From contig NC_135565.1 of assembly GCF_964340395.1 (NCBI RefSeq), positions 16,382,209 through 16,446,208 on the forward strand: a stretch of DNA of 64,000 nucleotides, given 5' to 3'. This DNA comes from Glandiceps talaboti. Lineage: Eukaryota > Hemichordata > Enteropneusta > Spengelidae. Below the pieces are notes generated by a model. That model searched no databases, had not been told where the DNA came from, and worked only from the letters and a program-made list of their open reading frames with translations. Shown in pieces: positions 57,062 to 64,000 of this stretch. The position numbers and the translations under genes were made by a program. The first letter of the stretch is position 1, and the number at the start of each line of letters is the position of its first letter.

Positions 57062-59018
57062 CTGTAATTAGTCAAGTAATTAATTAATAGATTTACTAAT
57101 TTGTCTGTTTATCTGTCCAACCACACTTCCTGCTATCTATATCTCTCTTTACTTTATCAACACAAATTATTTATGATTGTGATTTCTGGGAAATGCAAGT
57201 GCATACATATCGCATTGTGTCATATTGTCTCATATAATCTCATACCATATCACATGACATCATAATATCACATGGCCCAATCCCACATCACATCACATCA
57301 CATCACATCACATCAGACCACACCACCACACCATATCGTATCATATTGTATCAGATATCATCTATCATACTGTACAGTACATTATCCCGTCCCGTCCCAT
57401 CATGTCATGTCATAACCTATCATATTATATCATATCATATCATATCATATCATATCATATCATATCATATTATATCATATCATACCTTCTTGTATATCAA
57501 TATCATCCTTGTCTGTTTCTTTGTTTACTGTATTTGTATCTTCAGTCCGTGGCAACAGTGTACTCTAAAAAAAAAATAATTATTTATGTTACTACCTTCT
57601 CTTGACACTCAGATAACAGCCACTTCCCTAGGGTTGGCTTTGGGAAGAGTTAGTTATATAAGCAGTCATTATGGGCACACGTTATAGTCATGTACTAGTT
57701 GTATACCTAATAGTAAAACAGAATCCATGATGTGTGAGTGCAAGTGTGATGTACTCAGGGTATTTGCATGCATGTTTGTAGTGTTATCTGTGGTCATACT
57801 AGAGCACAGCGAGTGAAAGTGCAACAGAAAACACTGCAAGTACAAGCTCATATACCCCTGAGTTTCCAAACTGGAATCCATGTGGAATGAGGTTCTGTTA
57901 TTATTATGTTTATCCAAAATAGTAAAATTGCATAAAAATCATACTGTGCAGCACCCAATTTGTGTAAAAAGCATGATTGGCATTAATTTGCATATAATTT
58001 GCATACAGGTATGCAATAATGTGTTTGGGATTGCACTGCAATGCAAATACCACTAGTATAAGCATGCACTGATGCAAGTAATCTCTGGTACAAATATGTA
58101 ATGATATAACAGTTCATTGAAGAAACACAAGATGGTACATACCATTAATTTGATATTTGCTTGCGTCACTGAAACATCAATCGGCATAGGGAGTTCATTA
58201 CCCTTCTTCTCATCTTCAATCAAGTTCACCAAACTTGTTAGTGATGTCATCAAAACCTGTGTATCTAAACCGTTGACACGTACACCAAGATGTTTACTAG
58301 CACCAGGTGAGTATTTCTCTGCAGCTGGTCCCATTGACAGCCTTAACCCAACCACAGGGTCTTCAGATTTGGGAAGGGGTGAAAGGTCACTCTGTTTACG
58401 TTTATTACTCTCTATGGATATGTAAAAGAATACACTTTTAGTGTTCAGATATTGAATATTATCAAACCAAATGTAATTACAAAAGTGATAAACATGTATG
58501 TAACAAAAAATTCTGCAAGATAGTATCATAATTTTGTTTTTATGTAATTTAATACACTTTTGAGCCAGAGGCCAGTCGTAACTATGGAATTTGTCATTCT
58601 GTTGAAGCCATGATAAAATTGTTATATGAATTACAAATCCAAAATAAATACCCAATCTTCATCCATATGGCCACTTTAATAAATTATGCTCCCAAGATAA
58701 ACATTTACCTGAAATTCTGTGTTCAATAAACTCCTTGTAACTGAAAGATCCTAATTCTTCTGGTAGTACCTTTCCTAGTGCAAGTTTGATACCAGTTTTG
58801 TCGCCAAATAGCTGCACAGCTGCTTGTAAATCAGAAATTTCAATATTCAGAATTGGCACCTGAAATAAAACATATGAGATATTGAATGAATGAATGAATG
58901 AATGAATGAATGAATGAATGAATGAATGAATGAATGGACAGAAGGAAAGACCAACCAACCAACCAACCAACCTACCTACCTATCCAACCATCCATCAATC
59001 CATCTATCCATCTCTGAC

Positions 59019-59109
<91 letters not shown>

Positions 59110-59117
59110 GTCTGTCT

Positions 59118-59158
<41 letters not shown>

Positions 59159-62100
59159 CCAATCAATCCAATCAATCAATCAATCACTCAATCAATCAAT
59201 CAATCAAAATCAACCAATTATTAAATCAAACAAGTACATGTATATAGCAACAGCTAGAGTGCAGATGATGGATTGTTTTTTTTAAATATATATATATGAT
59301 AATTATCATATATTGTTACAAACGTCTGTCTCCAGAATTACATTCTAAATTTATCAACTTTGACAAAAATGGTTGACTTTAAGGAACTTCAACTAGGCAT
59401 AAATATTTACTAAAGCATATGAAATGGATAATTGTACACAAAAAATATTAATTTTATGAAAAACTTACCATATCTTCTGATTGTACATCATTTTTCACTT
59501 TCTGTTTTGTTTCTGTCTCTTCAGAATGCTGAACATTTGTTTCTGGAGAATTTTGTGTTTCAGATGGCAGTGTATTAATTTGTTGTACTTGTACTCCCTC
59601 TTCTTCTACTAACAAATTTGTCAGACTTTGACTCTTATTACTGTCCAGTATATGTGAGGCATCTTGATCAGAGTTATCTAAGAGATCACGTAGAGAAGAT
59701 TCCGAATCAACATTCGACAGTATTGGTTTATTGGTTTGTGTATTGTTAAACTTTTCACTGTGCAGCATAGTACTGAGATTTTGTCCGATCACCTGTGATG
59801 CACTATTACTAGCTTCCTCATCCTCATGGCCTTTTTTCCACCTCACTGTGTTATCTTCTGAAATGTGATTGCTTCCTGGTATGTTGTCAAGTGATACAGC
59901 AGCTACAGGGTTTTGCTCTGCCCTCATGGTTGTACTATTACCATCTTTTGAGGACGTCCTTTGTCTTTTCTCTTCATCTTTATCAAGGCGGTTAAATTTC
60001 TTACTGAAAGATATGGTTTCTTCCATTAATCCATTCCCATTTCCAATGTGAACTTCATCCAAGTCAAGCAACTCAAATCCTGAATCTTGATTAGTTACTG
60101 ATCCACCAATTACTTGATTTTCAGATGTGGAACCTCCAGGAAGAGTATTTGTAGCTAATTTTGTCTGGTCATGTTCATTCCCATGGGAATCCAATTTTTC
60201 CGAATCATCTGGCGACTTTACAGTATTCTTTTGATCCTCTGTTACATCTTCAGAGTGAATGGTATCATTTGAGTTGGAGTGAGAAGAGAGGCAGCCATCC
60301 TCTTGCATATTTGGATGTTCTTGTGAATTATCTTTTTCATCATCATTATCATCATCATCAGGTTCCAAAATAGGTGGCAAGACAAGGGTTACTTCTGCAG
60401 CATGTAGTCGGGCAGCTATAACCATACTGGACACTTTATCAGACTTTCCTTGAAACATCTCAATGTCTTCCTCAATGGCATCAGACATCTTTGTAAGGGA
60501 ATCAAGTAATCGCATCAAGAATAGAAACTGAGGACGGGTTAACATCACTCTAAGTTTATCTTTAGTTTCAGCAATAAAATGTCTGTCAGCTATGTTGTCG
60601 TCTTTCGATTCTGAGCTGTCAATGCTTGCAGAGCTTGGAAGGAATGTGGATGGAATATGAGAATTTGGGATAGATCCTAAGGCACTGTCGGAGGTTGTTG
60701 ATGAAGAGAAGCTGTCACTTCTACCAAGGAATGACACGGGAGATATGCCAATATCACTGCTGGCCATGGTTATGCCAGAAGTATGAGAACTTGTGAACGA
60801 CGTACTTGTCAATGATGTACTGCTATGAGAGTATGGTATCCTATGGTCAAGGCTCCTTTGTGAGGATGAAAGGTTTGACAGAGACGCACTTAACTCCCCA
60901 CTGTCTGGTGATGTCGGTGGAGACAATGATCTATTAAGGGAATAACTCATCGATGCTGCCTTGCGATGCCCATACAGTTTCCTCTTCTCTGCAAAGGTCA
61001 TTTCTGCAGTAATCAGGTTTGGTGTATCTCCACCTGCCTCTGATCCTTCATAGGTCTTTTCCTTTGGTGGGAGACAGACCCAGATGACCAATGGTAAAGA
61101 TTCGATGAAAGGTACAGGCCTTCCCTTGGCATTCTCAACACCAAGAAAATCTACCCACACCTGGTCACAATGAACACACCAAACATCTTCAGAGGCCGAC
61201 TTAAAGAAGGCTCTCTTTCCCATTGGCTCCTTCTTGTTCTTTTCACTCTTGATGGTGGTCTGAGGTGGTGGAGAAGTTCCCTTTCCCTGTACAGCTATTG
61301 GAGCACTGCTATTTTCATCTTTAATATCTGATTCTCCAGACTTGTATGCATGGTTCCACAACATCTGGGGAACAGCATTCAAATCCCCTGATTCATTTGG
61401 AAAGCTCTGTTGGTTAGTAAAGAGTTTCCCTCCATAGATATTCTGTACTGCCGAGGCTAAATCAGATATGGACGATGATGTACCTATACGACAGTTTGAC
61501 AGTATTACTTGAGAAAACTGTACTTGAAGGGCATTTGGTCTTTCTGGTTGGCCAGTGACTTCTTCTTCTGCTGGGATGACTATCTGTAGATAAAGAAAAT
61601 CAAAACCAATCATAGTTAAGTGCATAATTCATCGCTTCTGACTTCCAGAATCCTGTAATACCCTGTTATCTCGATACATCTTGGGACTTCAAGATATAAA
61701 TGATGGAATGTGAAATTGATGTGTAACTTGCCAAAGGGAAACAGTTCTAAAATTAATGATCAAAGCTATGTATATTCCAGATATTCTCCTTTTTGATTTA
61801 AATAAATAAATGCAAGTGTTGAGAAGATTTAAGATGGCTGTCACGACTGGCTCTGTTGATAAGTTATCCCTACATTTACTTTAGGGTAGATGTCTTTCAC
61901 TTAAATCTGCTTGTAGTTTTCAACATAAATTTCTTGGTTGGCTGAGATGAGAGTGTCAGTTATTACATGTTTATTCCAGTATACAATTGTGGCAACTGAA
62001 AACGTTCCCTAACCAGGGGAGTACCCAGCATGATTTTGAGAAAGTGCATGATTGAAGTACAATACAAATCTCTGGATGAGTCATTTTGTACAAGTGAGGG

Positions 62101-64000
62101 AGGGAACTATTGAGTCACATTTATTTTGTGCCAATACAAAACGCTACTTGTTGACAAACAGAGATTTAGAAAGTGCCAGAAAGTAAAAAGAAAGATCACA
62201 ATAGTTGATTTTCCAGATCCAAGATGTTTGTGCAAGAGGACGTCACTCTCGTTGTTTTGTCTATTACGTTTGAAATAACATTTTCATCAGGAAATGATGG
62301 AAAAACATTTTAACCTCTTTGATTATGAATGATTTTATAGAACAAAGACTAAATGCCATCAATGACAGAGAAAGATTTCACGGATGACCCCAGGGTACTG
62401 TCAGGTGAAAACCATGAGTGTGCAAACCCTCAGTACGTACACAATATATCGTTTTATGGAGAGACGCGCAATACATCTTGGAGCCGGCAACAGGTTTGTA
62501 CTTACTTTTGGCATTAAGGCATCAACACGGATGTTGACATGATCCATGTCTGAGCCAATGGTAGATCCTGTACTTGACCCAGTTTCACTATCAGTATCAG
62601 ATTTCTGTGTAGAAAAACACAACAAGCATTGTCAATGGGATTGTTGTCCCTGCAACTGTACTGTTAGATTTAATCGCTATTGGAAAAGTTCATTGATTGA
62701 TAAAGGGTATATGTAGCTGAACCAAAGTTTAAGAGATATCCATGGTTAATATACATCTACTACTTAGTACAAGAACATTGCTATTGTGACTGCAATCTAT
62801 TAACAATTCCACCATGTATGATTTCAAATGTCATAGAATATTTATCAATCAATCGATACAAGAAAACTTGTTCTTTAGGGGAACTTCATTATTAAACACA
62901 AGAATCATATATTCCTACCATCTGAACTCCTGAAGCCATGAGATTAGCAAACTGGTTAATCCACAGAACTGTGATGTAATCAATATCTAATCTTAAGGGA
63001 TTAACTTCACAGTACATATTAGGTTCTGGAACTGTAATGAAAATAAAAACAAGATGAGAAACAGTTAAAGATTGTATTATACGAAAATTAAAGTAAAATT
63101 AAGTGTCCTTGGTTCAAAAAGCGTCAAAAAATAGCTGACATCCTCATTTATGAAAGAGTGTGGGAATGTTGCCATGAACTAGCTTTTCATTAGCTATCTT
63201 CCAGCACCCAGTTGCATTTGTCATTTCCATTATTTTTTCATTTCATTTTTTTTATTTATTCATTTGTGTTATTGTGAATAAAGAACTTATATATATACTA
63301 ATTACAATGGACAGCAGGAGAAAAGAACAATATAGCACTTAGTACGTATGTAATATACTGGTCCTTGTAGTGTTGACATATTTTTTTTATCATAAATGAA
63401 AATTTCTGGTTTCATATTTCAACTATCAGTATATAAAACATTAGATTGCACAATATTGAGTCATTGGTAGCACGCCATCTATATATTACTGGAAAATACT
63501 TGTTAAAGAGGAATGCATTCCAGGAAATGAACTTCAAGGTATTTTCACAAACTTTGGGTTCTGGAGTTCTGGAGTCATTTCATGATTTCACATCACATAA
63601 ATTGTATGCTGTTGCCAACAAACACCAAACTGAAACTTTATTTTACATCAATTTTCTCACACTGGTCAACCATTTCTAAGTGCTTATTACCTTTACATAG
63701 ATAGTTATGAATATTTAGTGTGCATCTAATAAATACGTCTGTCTGCTAAGTCCCATGAGGCAATGGTGGTAATGCATCCTCTGGAACAGTTTGAGAACAA
63801 TAAAGTTGAAATACAGTTTATATATACATCCGTTTCCTGAAGTGGAATTCCACTTTCATACTAAAGGGTTTTGTCACTGCTCACTCTTTGATTTGCAGTG
63901 ACAAGACCCCTTAAGTCACTCATCTTTACATTGGTTGAATGAAGAAAAATACTGGGAAATGATATCTAAATATTTACCTGGGAACTCAAGTCCTTCTGGA
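56739..64000 (-). CDS. UHRF1BP1L: BLTP3-family bridge-like lipid transfer protein (UHRF1BP1/UHRF1BP1L-like), 3' part, 8 exons
   Basis: Exons in transcript order are 64000-63978 (partial), 63031-62919, 62604-62506, 61583-59469, 58859-58709, 58411-58143, 57564-57486 and 57061-56739. All have GT/AG borders and matching phases, and join into about 1056 residues ending in TAA. Recognition rests on remembered family sequence: PEGLEF followed by WINQF near residues 1-37, HVNIRVDALMPK-IVIPAEE (67-85), VWVDF...KGRPVPFIESLP (~180-205), the VPILNIEI block (784 on), PMPIDVSVTQANIKL (908-922), and a C-terminal coiled coil (~981-1046). In vertebrates, family members are rod-like lipid transfer proteins with an N-terminal chorein domain, acting at endosomal/TGN vesicles or lysosomes. 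The chorein part lies outside this window. Residues ~250-780 are Ser-rich, acidic and probably disordered. A beta-rich stretch I recall near the vertebrate C-terminus was not found between 58143 and 57564. I cannot separate the 3A and 3B paralogues; invertebrates probably have one ancestral gene. Confidence 0.92.
57236..57485. repeat. Pentanucleotide array (CATCA, then ATATC) in the last intron
   Basis: Degenerate CACAT/CATCA units (57236-57330) pass into a cleaner ATATC array (57415-57485). The array ends exactly at the exon 7 donor, so the donor GTATGATATG on the minus strand is part of the repeat. Confidence 0.9.
57486..57564 (-). CDS. UHRF1BP1L: BLTP3-like gene, in-window exon 7 (short linker exon)
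   Basis: This 79-bp exon has acceptor ttttttttag and donor GTATGA. It encodes STLLPRTEDTNTVNKETDKD and a few more acidic residues. I recognise no homology in it; it is inferred from splice signals and phase. Exon 6 ends in phase 0 and exon 8 needs one incoming base, so an exon changing phase by one is required, and 79 bp supplies exactly that. The donor lies inside an ATATG-type pentanucleotide array. Confidence 0.78.
57565..58142 (-). other. Intron between exons 6 and 7
   Basis: A 578-bp AT-rich intron. I searched both it and the next intron for the extra beta-strand segment remembered from vertebrate C-termini and did not find it. An 82-codon open frame at 57669-57917 has no recognisable similarity. 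Confidence 0.6.
58143..58411 (-). CDS. UHRF1BP1L: BLTP3-like gene, in-window exon 6
   Basis: This 269-bp exon has acceptor atccatag and donor GTATGT. Its first two bases complete a Glu codon and it ends in phase 0. It encodes ESNKRKQSDL, then VVGLRLSMGPAAE, VRVNGLDTQVLMTSLTSLVNLIEDE, and PMPIDVSVTQANIKLM. This matches the family's late beta-rich block, in which a P-M-x-I-x-V-x-x-(T)-x-x-(I/N)-x-(L/K) strand follows a helix containing E-D-E. Confidence 0.92.
58709..58859 (-). CDS. UHRF1BP1L: BLTP3-like gene, in-window exon 5
   Basis: This 151-bp exon has acceptor ttatttcag and donor GTAAAT, entering in phase 0 and leaving with one base. It encodes VPILNIEISDLQAAVQLFGD through LGSFSYKEFIEHRIS. 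This aligns with the family segment in which a beta strand precedes L-G-(N/S)-(I/F)-S followed by a YL or EFI helix. An AATG microsatellite starts about 25 bp upstream of the acceptor. Confidence 0.9.
58884..59212. repeat. Compound intronic microsatellite (AATG, AACC, CTGT, CTAT, AATC)
   Basis: Successive tetranucleotide tracts fill about 330 bp of the intron between exons 4 and 5: AATG (58884-58935), AACC/CTAC (58950-58982), CTGT (59020-59076), CTAT (59077-59108) and AATC (59117-59210). Open frames across this block are simple-sequence artefacts. Confidence 0.95.
59469..61583 (-). CDS. UHRF1BP1L: BLTP3-like gene, in-window exon 4 (large central exon)
   Basis: This 2115-bp exon (705 codons, phase 0 at both ends) has acceptor ttatctacag and donor GTAAGT. 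It encodes residues 79-783. The first ~130 residues are conserved: IVIPAEE, LQVQFSQVILSN, the linker to DVWCVHCDQVWVDF, then KGRPVPFIESLPLVIWVC. The next ~120 residues are Ser-rich and low complexity. A conserved patch follows (RHFIAETKDKLRVMLTRPQF, then FLMRLLDSLTKMSDAIEEDIEMF), then VIAARLHAAEVTLVLPPI. From about residue 490 on the chain is acidic (a DDDDNDDEKD run) and Ser/Asn-rich, probably disordered. One unusually large central exon is the main architectural feature of the gene here. Confidence 0.95.
61584..62505 (-). other. Intron between exons 3 and 4
   Basis: It has a clear donor (GTAAGT) and acceptor (ctacag). I see no other conserved coding block, no long repeat and no RNA gene in these ~920 bp. 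Confidence 0.7.
62506..62604 (-). CDS. UHRF1BP1L: BLTP3-like gene, in-window exon 3
   Basis: This 99-bp exon starts and ends in phase 0 (acceptor ctacacag, donor GTAAGT) and encodes 33 residues (46-78). A Ser/Thr/Asp-rich linker (KSDTDSETGSSTGS) leads into H-V-N-I-R-V-D-A-L-M-P-K. The H-V-(D/N)-(V/I)-R-V-D-(G/A)-L-M block is strongly conserved in the family. It continues directly into I-V-I-P at the start of the next exon, which supports this intron position. Confidence 0.92.
62605..62918 (-). other. Intron between exons 2 and 3
   Basis: The 314-bp intron runs from GTAGGA to ctacacag. Nothing else is recognisable in it. Confidence 0.75.
62919..63031 (-). CDS. UHRF1BP1L: BLTP3-like gene, in-window exon 2
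   Basis: This 113-bp exon runs from a ttacag acceptor to a GTAGGA donor. It takes one base from the previous exon and ends in phase 0. It encodes residues 8-45, with a conserved pattern of N-P-L-R-L-D-I-D then V-L-W-I-N-Q-F-A-N-L. The vertebrate counterpart has L-W-L-N-Q-F at the same place. It is too short to appear as a long open frame and was found by looking for the family motif. Confidence 0.88.
63503..63785 (+). mobile_element. Diverged relative of the 51721-52320 inverted-repeat element
   Basis: TTAAAGAGG, AAGGTATTTTCA, CTGGAGTCATTTCATGA and TTCACATCACATAA follow in the same order as at 51721-51810. A 20-base block, CTAAGTGCTTATTACCTTTA, is present but inverted relative to the first copy. 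Confidence 0.6.
63836..63976 (+). mobile_element. Foldback-type dispersed element, copy 8 (partial)
   Basis: It carries the family core: a segment near TTTGTCACT, then GCAGTGACAAGACCCCTTAA, GTCACTCAT, TTGAATGAAGAAAAATA and GGGAAATGATATCTAAATA. The last part equals the right end of the copy at 38345-38710. The family is non-coding, so it would be non-autonomous. Confidence 0.65.
63978..64000 (-). CDS. UHRF1BP1L: BLTP3-like gene, in-window exon 1 (cut by window edge)
   Basis: Only the last 23 bases of this exon are present, reading PEGLEFP plus the first base of a split codon (G), then a GTAAAT donor. With the next exon it gives PEGLEFPVPEPNMY. This lines up with the Y-P-(D/E)-G-x-x-F-P-(I/V)-P segment I remember from vertebrate UHRF1BP1L. 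The piece is short, so support comes mainly from the fit in sequence and phase with the next exon. Confidence 0.75.

Larger units (their letters stand above)
63032..63977 (-). other. Intron between in-window exons 1 and 2, made largely of dispersed repeats
   Basis: No further exon is seen. The intron contains a relative of the 51721-52320 inverted-repeat element (about 63503-63785) and a copy of the foldback element (about 63836-63976) that reaches the exon 1 donor. A short open frame at 63446-63679 falls inside the repeat. Confidence 0.7.

Noticed and set aside
58053-58655. 200-codon frame taken as a single exon
   Set aside because: Only 58143-58411 fits the splice sites, phase and family similarity; the flanks are intron read-through.
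60161-60373. Antisense frame inside the large exon (also 59869-60051)
   Set aside because: A shadow of the minus-strand coding exon; the antisense reading has no independent support.

Overview
This is a eukaryotic nuclear window, almost certainly from an animal. It holds one spliced protein-coding gene at the right end, with GT-AG introns and phase-consistent exons. The other ~54 kb is AT-rich, gene-free DNA full of microsatellites, minisatellites and decayed transposable elements. The protein resembles the BLTP3 family (UHRF1BP1/UHRF1BP1L, also called SHIP164) closely enough to name, but not closely enough to be a vertebrate copy. A non-vertebrate animal is likely; I cannot place the phylum.

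Right end (56739-64000, minus strand): eight coding exons give about 1056 residues of the central and C-terminal part of a BLTP3-type bridge-like lipid transfer protein. The N-terminal chorein part must lie beyond base 64000. The last exon encodes a coiled coil. About 500 bp downstream lies a broken ~100-bp duplicate of the 5' part of that exon, including its splice acceptor. Two splice donors sit directly against repeats: a pentanucleotide array at 57486 and a dispersed foldback element at 63978.

Left and centre (1-56350): I found no convincing gene. Two decayed non-LTR retrotransposon 3' ends are recognisable by translation, at 43944-44700 (minus) and 6262-6415 (plus). Each is followed by a pentanucleotide tail. 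There are three dispersed repeat families: a foldback element with at least eight copies, a ~600-bp element with terminal inverted repeats, and an unnamed ~180-bp repeat. There are also one possible tRNA-derived SINE head, many diverged local direct duplications with periods of about 18-260 bp, a ~49-bp minisatellite (45840-46795), and very long simple-sequence arrays.

The open reading frames in the repeat arrays are artefacts of simple sequence. I did not find a previously undescribed biological system. The most interesting points are the duplicated and frameshifted terminal exon, splice sites embedded in repeats, and the link between pentanucleotide arrays and retrotransposon ends.
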